DNA of 64,000 nt from positions 399,703 to 463,702 of the forward strand of contig OZ029927.1 in the NCBI GenBank assembly GCA_964023275.1, read 5' to 3'. Source of the DNA: Norana najaformis (taxonomy: Eukaryota; Annelida; Clitellata; Crassiclitellata; Hormogastridae). The translations under genes were made by a program, and so were the position numbers. The notes beneath the pieces were generated by a model. The model made no database searches. It was not told the DNA's origin and worked only from the letters and a program-made list of their open reading frames with translations. Below are positions 22,060 through 33,812 of the stretch, one piece after another (positions within the stretch are counted from its first letter, which is position 1; the number at the start of each line of letters is the position of its first letter).

Positions 22060-23490
22060 TCCTACGTCCGTATCCGTATCCGTATATGTCCATCCTCATT
22101 CCTGAAGGTCGGAGACCAGAGTCCTCGATATCAGCTCTCTCCATGCCGTCCTGTCCCGTGTGCTCCTGAAGCATTCCGCTTCTGATAGTCCAGTCCATTC
22201 TTTAATGTCGTCCATCCATCTTCGCCTCGGTCTTCCCCTTGGTCTTGATCCCTCTATATATCCCTGTAGTAGGTAAGCAGAGAGTTTGTTTTCGCGGAGT
22301 AGGTGGCCGAAATATCTCAACTTCCTGCCCTTCACTACCTCCAGCAGTCTTTTCGTTGGTCTCAGTTCTTCCAATATTGAGGCATTTGTTCTATGTTCCC
22401 ACCAGCTGACCCGCAGTAACTTCCTATATGTTGTCATTTCAAAAGCTGATATTCTTTTTCTATCTACGGCCTTCAGAGTCCATGTCTCACAGCCATACAA
22501 CGCCACCGACCACACCATCGTCTCCACCACCCTCCTCTTCAGGTCCAGGCCCTTAGATCGATCCTTCCAGATGTATGAAAGAGAACCATAGCCGTCCTCA
22601 CCATGCCGAGTCTTGATCTTATCTTTTTGCTGCCATCGCCAGTTTCATCTATTACAGCCCCCAGATATCGGAAAGACTCCACCTGCTCCAGTTGTACTTC
22701 ATTACACAGGATGGAGACACTTGTCCTTGTTTTAGCGACGGTCATCACCTTTGTCTTCTTTGTATTTATCTCTAGTCCATATCTGTCTGACACGACACTG
22801 ATCCTGTCCATCAGCTGCTGCAAGGAGCCAGCCGAGGTGGCGATGAGGACGATATCATCCGCATATCTTAGGTTGTTCAACGTGCGTCCACTAACCGCAA
22901 CTCCAATCCAACTGAGCTCATCTGCCGACTCCCTCATTACCACCTCAGAGTAGCAATTGTAGAACAGCGGTGACACCAGACAACCCTGGCGCACTCCTTT
23001 ACCAATCCTGAACCACTCCGTTAGTTCTTTTTCCACTCTAACCGCTGCTTGTTGACTATTGTACAGACTCCTCAATGCATCAACAGTCTGTATATTCAAA
23101 CCCATGGCTATCAGCACAGACCATAATTTCTCATGCTGTACAGAGTCCAAAGCCTTCTTATAGTCAATGAAAGCTATAGACAGAGGCACTGATGATTCTC
23201 TTGCTTTCTCTATGATGATGAGTAAATTAAAAATCTGGTCTCTTATGCCCACTCCTCTTCGCGAAATCCCATCTGTACGTCAGCCAATTCTTCATCCGCC
23301 CTCCTCTGCATCCTGTTGAGCAGCACTCTGAGTAGAATCTTGCTTGTGTGGCTGATTAGAGCGATTGTTCTGTATTCTTCGCACTTTTCCGTTCCCTTGA
23401 CCTTCGGTATGGCGACAAATATTGACTTGGTCCAGTCCTCTGGCCACGTGCTAGTTTCCATTATTTTATTACACAATCTACGTCGTCTCG
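22060..23490 (-). mobile_element. Non-LTR retrotransposon RT region, 5'-truncated
   Basis: About 1.4 kb of minus-strand LINE coding sequence in three adjoining frames. 23,476-23,243 has the early RT motifs (WTKSIFVAIPKV, YRTIALISHTSKILLRVLLN). After a frameshift, 23,252-22,539 carries motif A (FIDYKKALDSVQ), motif B (GVRQGCLVSPLFYN), the catalytic LRYADDIVLIA and FRYLGAVI. After another, 22,530-22,096 has the C-terminal ALYGCETWTL, RKLRYFGHLLR and GRPRRRWMDDIKEWTG. The stop is followed by a TACGGATACGGATACGGA tail at 22,060-22,090. The endonuclease half is missing. This is an APE-type LINE, near the widespread group often annotated 'craniofacial development protein 2-like'. The catalytic YADD is intact and only about two frameshifts are needed, so it is relatively young. 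Confidence 0.93.
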
Positions 23491-23960
23491 TCTAATTTCC
23501 GAGTTTCAATGCCCCATTTCAACCGGCGGAACGGATCAAAAAGCCCCGGGGTCATTAGGTCCCCAGACCATACGACCAGAGGCAACGCAGGAAGGCTGCT
23601 TTCCCTCCTGTCAGACAGGTCAAGTTGCACAGAAGCCAATTCTAAACATTTTTATTTCTATAATTTAATTCAGTAATTAAGTAGAATCCAGAAATAATGG
23701 GTGGTTTTATGAGTGGTTGTAGTCTTCCTAAAATACAAAAGATTAAATCAAGAACGAATAAATAACGACGCAGCTGATGAAGTGCATGTTTCTGGAGATA
23801 GGCCTAAACGAGGGAGTTGGATGTATGTGAGAATTAGATGTGCATATTGACCCAGACACTAATTACTAAAATGCGAAGCATTTGTGTAACAGCAAATATG
23901 TTTCTGCTGAAGAAATTTGCTCTGCAATCCTTCAATCTCATAGTTAATCATTTTCCATAT
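23491..23960. other. Intergenic, nothing recognised
   Basis: Between two LINE remnants; no gene or repeat match identified. Confidence 0.5.
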
Positions 23961-23964
23961 TACA

Positions 23965-25860
23965 CATAATAAATCGCAGAAATTTGTTTAACAAAATTAC
24001 AGACATTCGCATGATTCTGCTGCAGTCAAATGCCACTGTTTTGACCATGACAGAAACCTGGCTGAATGAAAGTATAGTCGACACTATCTCTATTCCATGT
24101 TATATTTTTTTAAACAAATGTAGAGGAAACGGAAAGGGGTGGTGTTGGTTTATGCTAAGAATACTGTTGCATTTGATGTAATTGGTACTGATTGGTCCTC
24201 ACACAAACATGACTCATAATGATAGCATGTGTTTCAAAAATAAAGCAGACTAAAGGTAAGGATGGTATAGCTGGCGTAATATATCGTCCACCTGGCAACA
24301 GCCCCGATGGTTTCATTCAGAAATTTGACTCATTCTTAGAACAGTTGTCTATTACAAATAGCCGCACCTTCCTGACCGGAGACTTTAACCTGAACTTACT
24401 TAAGATAGGTACACATCTGTTTTTTAATACCTTAAATTCGCACCACTTTATGCCATCCATGCTATATAAGACCTACACGTATTACCTCTGACTCAGCTAC
24501 CTTATTACTGTAGATAACATTTCTACTAATGAACTTGAATGTAGCATGGAGTCAGCGTTAGTAATTAATGATATATTAGATCACTTGCCGGCTCTTTTAC
24601 GATGCAGTTTGGTGCCGCCTAAAGCTGACCAATCCCTCAGTTCTACTAAAAGAGCAATCAACGATCAAGCTAAACTTAAATTCAATGCTTCCTTGAATTC
24701 TGCTGACTGGTCGACTGTGTAATCGGTGCCTGAAATCTAATGACCCTTCCTTGGCCTATACATTATTTACTGACAAAACTAAGAGTCTATATAACACAGC
24801 TTTTCCCATTCTTCGTCGTGTAACAAGAAAAGCGGCATGTATATAAGCAGACATGGTTGAGTAAAGCCTTAATTAAATCATTCAATATGAAAGGTCGTCT
24901 CTGCCTAAAATTTATCAACCTCGGTAAATAGAGCTAAATTCATCATGTATAGAAATAGATTAATTAAGGAAGCTCTAGGGGCTGCTGAAGGAAGGTCAGA
25001 GTTACACACTGAGCAAATTTTGAACTGCGCAGATGACTTGAGAAAAAACCTGAGAAAAAATGTTCTAAAATAAAATTGAAAATTCTTTGGCTACGAAATC
25101 TGTTATTATAAATAAAAATATAGAAATTACTGACAAGGCGCTGATTGCAACAAAGTTTAATAATGTTTTCAGTGAAATTGAATCACTTTGGCAACAACTA
25201 TTAATGAATGCAAGATATCTTTTAACAGTTATTTAACGATTCACCATCTTCGTCCATTGGCATCGCACTGACGTTACGTGTGGAAATAATGTCTATTGCG
25301 AGTGAATTCCATTGTACTCACAACAGTGGAGTAGACGACATTAGCTCACATATAGTCAGATTTGCATTGGAAGCTGTATCAGTAGCTCTGGCATGTATTA
25401 TAACTTGCTCTATTATCAAAATATGGGACGCAGTGGTGTAGTGGTGTAGTGTCTCGTAACCGGATGGTCGCGGTTCAAATCTGCCTCAAGACACAATAGC
25501 GACCTTACACAAGTTGCTCACCCACAATTGTCTGTGAGGAAGGCAACGGAAAATCACTTCATTCATCTCATCCCCGGTGGCATAAAGCATCATCATCAAT
25601 TATCAATTTATCAATGGCATTGTTCCCCATGAATTAAATGTTTCCTAAAGTGATTCATCTATTCAAACCTGTACTAAAGAATATAGTTGTTTATGAATTC
25701 ATAAATTACTTAATCCGGGAATGTAGATATGTCAATAGCAGTGATACGTTTTGTTACATATATATGAGTTCATTTTCAAAGCCCAAAAGACGAATATGAC
25801 TCGGTTGGTTATTAAAGCATGTGAAGTTGTGAACTATATGTTAGATGTATAGTTGGTGAT
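23965..25860 (+). mobile_element. CR1/L2-like LINE pseudogene (endonuclease and RT start)
   Basis: Plus-strand, heavily decayed. The APE endonuclease part has TVLTMTETWLNESIVDT near 24,030, GVIYRPPGN near 24,270 and LTGDFNLNLL near 24,380 (family GDFN motif). The linker to the RT includes ALIATKFNNVFSEI near 25,140 and HNSGVDDISSHIVRFALEA near 25,320. It is interrupted by a SINE at 25,420-25,598 and resumes with INGIVPHELNVSKVIHLFK near 25,610, the early RT motif. The match then fades by about 25,860, before the catalytic YxDD. Many stops and frameshifts make it non-functional. Confidence 0.88.
25420..25598 (+). mobile_element. SINE-2 copy nested in LINE
   Basis: tRNA-derived SINE: head GGGACGCAGTGGTGTAGTGG (A box) and GGTCGCGGTTCAAATC (B box), core GTCTGTGAGGAAGGCAACGG, and a (CAT)n tail. 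It is flanked by an 8-bp target-site duplication ATTATCAA at 25,412-25,419 and 25,599-25,606. Closely related to 52,501-52,699. Its position shows it inserted into the LINE after the LINE was in place. Confidence 0.92.
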
Positions 25861-25959
25861 CAGGGCAAAGGTTGGGCGCTTCGTATATTCTGTACAACTT
25901 GTGCAGTTTGTCTCAGATACTTGATTTAATCCTTTCTGCAGTCGATGCCGTTTGCTGTA

Positions 25960-27300
25960 CCAAACATAAGGCGGGAACAGAAAGATCAGTTTATAGATCG
26001 CTACTTCTGCTTTACAGATGTATTGGATTTTCTAACAAACACAAGAAATCGATTCATTATCAGAGTCTGCCATCGACAAAGAGACCAGTGACATACGATG
26101 ACAGCCTTCCTATACCAAATCCGCCAAAAGTGTAAATTTTGGACGATGATGATGACGAAGAAAATGCTGCAGGTGAGATCATGGATTTTGAAATTGATTT
26201 CGATCCAGGATTTCAACCATTTGAGTCCTGTGACCCAAATTCGATAACTCGACTGAGTTAAACGAGTTAATCAGGAACTTAAACTATTCAACGAACAAAG
26301 CAGATTTACTGGGTTATCAGCTTCAACGATAGAATCTGTTGACACAAGGAACTAAAGTGTTTGTGTTTCCTCTCCGTCATGAAGAAATGAGTGGGTTATT
26401 TTGAAGAAAGATACTTTAGCCTTCTGCAAAGACGTCGAAGGATTATTTAGCTCATTCGGTCGAGACTATGATCCACAGGAAAAACGACTGTTCATCGATC
26501 CGTTGATATTAAGTCTGAAGGCTATGCTCTTACTGTCTTTCATGATGGTAATCAATACCAGAGGGAAATGTTATTCATATGAAAGAGTCGAACGCTAATA
26601 TGGAGCTGTTGTTGAAATCCATGCAGGACAGCTCAAGCTTAACTTGAACATATATGGGTATCTGAAAGTTGCGGCACTTCTTCTTGGTTTACAGCTCGGA
26701 TATGCCAAATACTGTTGCTTGTGACTGTTGTTTGTGAGTGGAATAGACATGCAAGAGATTCTCATTATGGTAGGAAAGATTGGCCACCCAGCAAAAATCT
26801 GGTACCAGGCCAAAACAACATTGTACACGAGCCAATTGTTGATTCCGCGAAGGATTTTCGCCTCCTTGTTCACATCAAGCTCGGACTAATGGAAAACTGT
26901 GCTATAATGAACAAAGAGAGTAGGGGATTAAAAACCTAAGAGAGAAGTTTCCATGAGTAAATGATGTTAGAATTTTGATGAACTCCGATATGGTAGCAAG
27001 TTAATGACATGGCAGCTTTGAAGAATGTGGTTGAAAGCTTCAGGGTAACAACAACGAGGCACCAAACTATGTTCAATTGCTCGACAAGATACTTAAAAGA
27101 TTCCAGTTGATGAAGTGATATGCATCATTAAAACGCATTTTTTCGTATGCGTATCTGTTTTTCCCCAACCAATGTCGGTGACGCTATTGATGAACATGGC
27201 GAAAGATTTGACCAAGACAACCAAAATAGCAAAAACAAAGCCGGAAAAACTGGAATCCTAGATATGTTGACTATTGTTGGTCACTGATTAGAAAATCTTC
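25960..27300 (+). pseudogene. Decayed uncharacterised repeat-associated protein gene
   Basis: Frame fragments fall in a consistent order on the plus strand. They are an acidic segment (DDDDDEENAAGEIMDFEID) near 26,140; SDPNSITR-like then ELNELIRNLNYSTNKADLLG near 26,255-26,320; KDTLAFCKDVEGLFSSFG near 26,405; LFIDPLILSLKAMLL near 26,490; VTVVCEWNRHARDSHYGRKD near 26,720; HIKLGLMENC near 26,870; NNNEAPNYVQLLDKILKRFQ near 27,050; and DAIDEHGERFDQD near 27,180. This resembles a family I recall as multicopy uncharacterised proteins in arthropods and other invertebrates (motifs LFIDSSKxSLKAVLLHNGN, PLHIKLGLMKNFVK, DEHGERFHQD). Function unknown; possibly transposon-derived. At least ten stops or frameshifts break it. 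Confidence 0.6.
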
Positions 27301-28436
27301 TGACACTGATTACAACGTAAATCAGACACAAAACGCCTTTTCGTTTCTGTTCATTTGACAATGCAAAAACATTGAAATTGTACGCAATTAAATGCGTTTC
27401 GGTCTATTTCTCTGCCTAGCATAAATGCATTTCTCTCAGAAATCTTACGTAATACAAAATTTCTGACAATATAATATATAATATGTATGATACATATAAT
27501 ACATATAATCTTCATGCATATACCAAAAAAGTAAATATAGGCCTACACTGTATGTCCATTTCTTATAAAGGTTTTTAATGTTCGTTGTCAGCATTAGATG
27601 TCGAGATGTTCTAACGGTCATAATCAAGAGGACGATGTTACTGTCATAAACGGGGGTTAATATTTGGCCTAGTTTTATTGTTACTGAACTCGTGTCTTTT
27701 TGATATTCGCTTTCTTCCCTTGCTCGGTGTCAGTGCAGTCTTTTCTCAGTCAAATTTGATTTACTTAGCCTATAGACCTCATATTCGCTAATGTTCACCG
27801 TCCGCCCTCCCTTTCACTTTCCGACTTTTTTCTCTGAATTCCAATCACTGCTTGAATTCCTGGTCTCTTCTCCCTCATAACTTAAGTTAACAATAACGGG
27901 TGACTTTAATATACATATGGATACTCTGTGTCTATGTATTAGTCTGATAAAATTTATTTTGTTATTATGTATGATTATGTATATATGTATGTAATATATA
28001 TATGTATGCATGTAGGCCTATGTATCTATCTATATATATGCATGTATATGCGTAGCTATGAACGAACTAACGAATGACGGCATGAATGCATGAATGCAAT
28101 AATGCATGAATGAATGAATGAATGAATGAATGAGTTGATTATCGACCGTTCGAGCGACCGAATAAAGGAAGAAAGACCGAACGAATGCCGACCTGGGTGT
28201 TGCATAGTAGATCCGTAGGTGTGTGTATGTTAGCGTGTATGCGAGTGAATGCGTAGATAGGTAGGTTGGTGGGGGTGTAGGTGTGTAAGTGAGATGTGAG
28301 TCAATCGCAAGAGGATTAGTGGCGTCGCATGAATAGGATAAACTCGACTGCGAGAGGGATTCACATTCACCACTCTCTCTTCGATATAAAATAATATGCT
28401 ATTCACCTCCACTGTCTACCTCACGCCTCTGTGTTA
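27301..28436. other. Intergenic with AT-rich and (GAAT)n repeats
   Basis: AT-rich tracts at 27,465-27,515 and 27,960-28,050, and (GAAT)n at about 28,095-28,135. No gene seen. Confidence 0.55.
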
Positions 28437-28565
28437 TTGTGTGTGCGTGTGAATGTATGTGTCTGTCTGTCTGTGTTTGTGTAACTGTGCGTCTATCTGT
28501 GCATGCAATTATCTGCGTGTGTGTCTGTGTGTATGTTTGTGTGTCTCTGTGTGTGTCTGCCTGCT
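28437..28565. repeat. (GT)n/(CTGT)n microsatellite
   Basis: TGTG and CTGT repeats with interruptions. Cys/Val-rich frames on both strands are artefacts. A CT-rich stretch follows at 28,655-28,770 and an ATAC-rich one at 28,780-28,830. Confidence 0.85.
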
Positions 28566-28830
28566 TGATACATTCAATCAATGCAGTCCGTGTGAACACA
28601 GCTGCCCGAGAAGTTCCACTAGAGAGACTGCATTGATCCTCTATGTTACTATATCTGTGTCTCTCTCTGCCTCTGTTTCTCTCTCTCTGTCACTCTGTGT
28701 CTTTGGCTCTCTCTCTTCTTGTTCCTGTCTTTGCCCGTTTCTTTGTCGTTGTAGTTGATGTCTCTCTCTCTCTATTTATGCGTATATAATTTATATATAC
28801 ATATATATACACATATACATACATATACAC

Positions 28831-29304
28831 AGCCTCTTATTTTGTATCAAGATTCGCAACGAACGCCCTGACAGATCCGCCGGACTACAAACACCAGCTT
28901 CAGCAGCCTAGCATCATTCTGTAAGATGCGGCTTTTAATCTCAACAGCTGGAACAATACAATCTACATCCGTGAGATGAATAAGAACCCCAGAAAACAGC
29001 AGCACCCCAGAACATTGCATCCCTATAAAGAACCCCACTAACATACATATGTATATATATGCGTGTGTGTGTGTCCCACAGAGGATATACGCAAATAATT
29101 ACTTAACCCTCCCTCCCTAGTCTGCATTTGGCATTACCCTTCCCATCCTTTAGCGGGCGTCTGCACTGCAACGGACCTATGAATTAGGCTTCTCTGGTTA
29201 TCTTGCAGAGATAACTTAGCTACGTAGTGGGGTACTTTGATACTACCGCGTCCAGCAGTAGAACTCTTAATAATTTATTATTGAACAAATTAGCGACACA
29301 GCCA
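28831..29304. other. Intergenic, nothing recognised
   Basis: A 65-codon minus-strand frame (28,847-29,044) has no domain I recognise. Confidence 0.45.
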
Positions 29305-29757
29305 ACTGTTAAAATTTTCAGCAACGTTAATTTAGTCAAGTGTTCTGGTTATCCAAGAAGATCAAACGGCCACCTGTTGAGATTATCAAAGACGTTTACT
29401 TAGTCAGATTTTATGGTTATCGAAGGAGTTCACGCAACTCTTTAGATTATCAAGGAAGTTAACTTGGTCACGTGTCAAAGTTATCCAAAAGTTTCACACA
29501 ATCACCTAGTTAGATTGCCAAACACACTAACAAAGTCACGTGTCAAGGTTATCCTAGAAGCTAATAAATGCAGCCATCCGTTAAGATTATCAAGGACGTT
29601 AACTAAGTCACATGCTAAGGTTACCCAAACAGCTACCAACACAATAAACTGCTAAGATTCTCAAGGACGTTAACTTAGTCACGTGTTAAGGTTACCCAAG
29701 AGTTTCACACAGTCGCTTGTTAAGATTGTTACAGACATTAACTTGTCACGTGCTATT
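29305..29757. repeat. ~70-bp tandem repeat, about 6-7 units
   Basis: Units carry TTAAGATTATCAAGGACGTT, AACTTAGTCACGTGTTAAGG and TTACCCAAGAGTTTCACACA-type blocks in fixed order. Unit starts fall near 29,308, 29,379, 29,443, 29,510, 29,580, 29,652 and 29,720. The GTCACGTG block, with the palindrome CACGTG, recurs in at least four of them. Units are 10-25 percent diverged by eye. Confidence 0.85.
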
Positions 29758-31155
29758 AATCCAACTTCTATACATACTATCGCCAACCGCGAATGCTTTG
29801 ATGAAACACATGAACGTTGCCTTTCGCGCATATAGATGACTGCGCATGGCAAAACCATCAAAGTGTTGGCAAAAACCAAAACTAAGTTAGATATTGTACT
29901 GGACTGGATTAGAATTGCCAAATAATTTGGTGAAAATCACATGTTTTTATCAAAAGTAGTGAAAAAGTTTCAAATTTATAAAGATGGAGGTGTCTTTGAA
30001 GCTACTGTTGAAACTATCTAAAACTAGACATAAGTCGCTGCGATTAGGAGTCGTGAATATTTATAAGAATAGAAAATGGAAGATATACATTGGCGTCTGA
30101 AATCTCCGTTAAATCTGATTAACAAAAATATATAAAAGACATTCATTTCAATAATCATCGCTGTACACGACTTCAACTTGGACACAAAGGCACAATATAT
30201 GTAAAAATTAAGTTTTGTTGTAAGACATCATAATAAAATTGAAAATAAAATATTTAGTCAGTGAAACTCTAGCCTACATAAGAACTTATAGTATGTCATC
30301 TAAAACAACAGTGAGTATAAATATGCAAAGAACTCATTTTGACCCATTTTATGCCTCTGAGCGCGTTTCTCGCAAATTCACTTTTCCGTGAGGGTTTTCT
30401 CGTGCAAGGTCGCATATTGGAAACAATGTATTGGGAATTGTGACGATATATAAACATTCCTTTAATAAAACGGTTTGAGTTCTGTATTCAACAGCGCCAG
30501 TTTAGACTCAATAATATCGTTTAGCCAAGCTGTCTTATAATGTACACAACTTGTTTTTCTAGCAAAAAGCCGATGTTGGATCATTTTCATTTTTTTTAAA
30601 TTTTATTTAACCGCAGACGGTCGAATATAAAGAGTATAGAACTATAGAGTCAAGTACATTAGTTTTCAAGATTAGAATAGGCCCATTGAACAAGAGCGTC
30701 TGTAATAAGAAAACAAGTGCTAGTTACTGTACTTGCAGACCCAGTCACATAATATACTTGCGACCACTGATCAGTTGATGGAGGGGATTCGGATGTGTCA
30801 TTTATGCTAAGACCTCAGAACTGAGCATCCATCATATATAAAATATACATATACTGTAGGCTAGAGTTCAGAGTAGAGAAAACGCGCACCTGCGAAAGGT
30901 GACAACAGTCTGTTGACCATCTAATTGGCCAACTGTGTTATATGGCCCCAAGGGCGGACCGTATGGTTTCTCAATATAGGATCGCTTGGAAGCTTTCGCG
31001 TTCTGACCATAGTGGACTAAAAATGCCAGAAGCTGTAACAGTGACCTAAATTCAGTTTCTAATTAATCTGGACGCTCAAAAACGGTGTGTGCGGGCAGGA
31101 AATTGCTGTACACAAGACCTTCAGACGTTGCTGCTCGAGCCCACGCGCCCAGCTT
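29758..31155. other. AT-rich intergenic DNA, nothing recognised
   Basis: No coding sequence, RNA gene or repeat match recognised in this stretch. Confidence 0.5.
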
Positions 31156-31275
31156 AGAGGGAACATTGATAAACACACACACATATATACACAAATGCAT
31201 ACATATACGCATGCATGCATGCAAGCAAATAATTATACATACATACACACTTAGATGCATGCAAACACATTTTCA
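31156..31275. repeat. (CATA)n degenerate microsatellite
   Basis: ACACATAT and CATACATA units with GCATGCATGCATGC inside. 31,276-31,655 beyond it holds nothing recognised. Confidence 0.8.
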
Positions 31276-31655
31276 GCGGTATTGAGAGGTTCTTAAAATG
31301 GAAGGCATTATAAATGATACCTGCATGCATATATGAATATGTAAGTGCATTTATATACGCAAGCATACTTTAATGCATCCTACACAGTCCAGGCACACCA
31401 CCCTAAGCTAACATACATGCAGCCATATACAAAGACCTACCCACAAGCACATATTTACTTACTTATACATGTACATGGAGGTCTACATATACTCATGGGA
31501 AAATAGATTAGTTTTCAAGGCATACGTTAATCTTCATGAAGAATATTGTCGAATCAACTGTGAGGAAGAATATCTGACTGATCTCTAGAAATATTAGGGC
31601 CACAGGTAGCTCTAATGCTGGCTCCCGCAGCCTCGACAATCCTCTTCCACAAATT

Positions 31656-31857
31656 CCTCTTCCCCTTATCTCACTTTCCAAACATCACCCACCCTACGTA
31701 GCCGTCTGACTGTCTGCCTATCTGAGTCTTAGATCTTGACCAGGAACCGAACCATTCGGTCTATGGGTTTTGTGTTGACTGAGCGCCTGTGAGTAAGCTG
31801 ATTCCTGCGACTTAAGCGCCGTATAAATCTCGAGCTTACGATAACGATTACGACGAC
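31656..31857 (+). mobile_element. LINE-B 3' end copy
   Basis: Plus-strand copy. Upstream part CCAAACATCACCCACCCTAC matches 44,930-44,950. Then come TCTTGACCAGGAACCGAACC and TTTTGTGTTGACTGAGCGCC, the GAGCGCCTGTGAGTAAGCTG block, a short deletion, and an ACGATAACGATTACGACGA tail. Confidence 0.8.
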
Positions 31858-32879
31858 TGGAGCCTTTCTCTTCGGGCGGATGGTCTGCTCTGCACCCTCT
31901 GTTCAGGCGAATTCCTATGTCCCTCCCTTTCTGCACTATATTTGCAAAGCTAGCGATCACTGTCTTCCTGCACAGCGCACATTTTGCGTCGATAAACCAA
32001 TCCCGGGTTCGTCAATTTGTCCCGAAGGAACGCGAAACATTCCAGGCAGACAAAAAATCATTTTATAGACAGTTGAAAATTGGGTTTGATCTTTTTCTAA
32101 TCTCTTACTCACTAATAGTAACTCCCAGTAGTTCTGCATAAATGACACTTGTCTAGATGGAACGATCCCGGGTTTTCTCCTAACTACGTCTCAGAACACG
32201 GCTCCATTTCTAGACTCTTTATTCGGCCGAAATCCAGGTAACTAATTCAATTAATAAATTAATTAGTAAATCCAAAGAAATAACCAGTTTCAGAAGACTT
32301 GCCAGTTTGATTAAGAACATCTTAATGTAAATCTCTGAATTTGTAAATCTCTTCACAGAGAAATCAGTTTATTCTAAGCTAATCCTCGACAGCCCAGTAA
32401 TTGGGTCAGTTTAAGCGCCTGCCGAATATAAGAGAGGTCTTTCTCGAATTGCTTACCCGCCCCCGAAGTCCTTCTTTCGGTTTCTTGGACCTCATGGATC
32501 TTGACTGCATGGCTCTGTCCACTGGAATGCGATCTAGCTTAGAGGCGACCATCGAATGATGACTTGTGCTTTACTATAAAGATGCTATAGAAATTTCCGG
32601 ATTAGATTAGATTTAGGCCAGCCAGGCTTTTCGATCGTTTTAAGTGCTCGGTCGAAATCTGAAGAGGTCGTTCCAAGCGACCCAGATATTTGGGTCAGGC
32701 TAAGACGTAGGATGGAAATCCACAGCTGTCAATTTAAGGGAACTAGTCTGTAACTGTGTTCTGATGTCGTGGCTAATAATGATCACATGAAGCTCTAAAC
32801 GAGGAATCAACAAATGGCTTAAAACGTTCAGCTATACAGACGAAAGAATACAGAAGATGAGAATGAAACGAGATGCACA
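31858..32879. other. Intergenic, nothing recognised
   Basis: A GTTTAAGCGCCTGCCGAAT stretch near 32,412 may be a worn LINE 3' end. Otherwise no signal. Confidence 0.45.
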
Positions 32880-33003
32880 CCGTTAGTAGGACACGGTTGG
32901 GTTACTCTGCAGGAACCTTAAGCAAGTCCTTCACTCACAATTGCTCGGCTCCATCGACTGATGCTAAGCCATTAAATACTGGCGCCTAATAAATGCAGAA
33001 ATA
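32880..33003 (+). mobile_element. SINE-1 copy, head decayed
   Basis: Shares the SINE-1 core and end: GGAACCTTAAGCAAGTCCTT, CACAATTGCTCGGC, GACTGATGCTAAGCCATTA and GGCGCCTAATAAATGCAGAA. The tRNA-like head is no longer clear. It lies immediately left of another SINE-1 copy. Confidence 0.65.
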
Positions 33004-33013
33004 ATAAAATAAC

Positions 33014-33193
33014 GGTAATTACCGATTGGTTAGAGCGCTCGGCTTGCAATGCGGGGAGTACAGGTTCGAGCCCCTGCTGAGACGGTTGCTGTGTATACAG
33101 ACCTTGAGCAAGTCCTTTAATACACAGTTGCTTAGCGCCAGTGGTGATTCTTTGTACATAATTAGATAGTGATCTATAAAATGCAGAAGTTGT
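33014..33193 (+). mobile_element. SINE-1 copy (tRNA-derived, best preserved)
   Basis: Head TTGGTTAGAGCGCTCGGCTT (A box) and GGTTCGAGCCCC (B box), then GACCTTGAGCAAGTCCTTTA, and an end near ATCTATAAAATGCAGAAGTT. Possible 7-bp target-site duplication AAATAAC at 33,007-33,013 and 33,194-33,200. Matches 16,722-16,885 over its length. Confidence 0.8.
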
Positions 33194-33200
33194 AAATAAC

Positions 33201-33593
33201 AGAAGGAGGGTTATACAGCGACCCGCAGGATGGCTTCTAGAGAATTCATTCCAAAGATTTTGTGAAGTTTTAACTTAAAATGGTCACTAAATTTTTGGAC
33301 AGGAAGAGATCGGTGTAACCCAGAAGGACGGGTAGATAGCAGGTGTTACATCTGGAAATATTGCTACAGTTTACCGAATCCTGTGACCATTTTTTAATTT
33401 AGAATATTACCGCATAAGAAGGCAGAAGACTACGATGATGGCTGTCAGCCGGAGATTGTGGCTGAGACTTAGAAAGAGAAAAAAGTCAGATAAACTGCGA
33501 ATTACTGCAGGAAGACAGCAGCTCAAGTAGACGAATACTTGACAGGCGCTTGTTGATTAGAATATTTCTACCTGACAGTCAACGGAACACTCT
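33201..33593. other. Intergenic, nothing recognised
   Basis: No coding or repeat signal identified. Confidence 0.45.
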
Positions 33594-33812
33594 CTCTGTG
33601 TCTGTGTATCTGTGTGTGTCTGTCTGTCTGTGTGTCTGTCTGTCTGTGTGTGTCTGTCTGTGTGTGTCTGTCTGTGTGTCTGTCTGTCTGTGTGTGTCTG
33701 TCTGTGTCTGTCTGTCTGTCTGTGTGTCTGTGTCTATGTGTCTGTCTGTGTCTGTCTGTCTGTGTGTGTGTGTCTGTGTGTGTGTCTGTGTGTGTGTCTG
33801 TCTGTCTGTCTC
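33594..33812. repeat. (CTGT)n/(GTGT)n microsatellite
   Basis: About 215 bp of CTGT and GTGT units without stop codons in several frames, which explains overlapping Cys/Val/Ser-rich (plus) and Asp/Thr/Gln-rich (minus) frames. Not genes. Confidence 0.95.

Noticed and set aside
29305-29757. CRISPR-like array of spaced repeats
   Set aside because: The ~70-bp units are homologous throughout with no unique spacers, and the host is a eukaryote.
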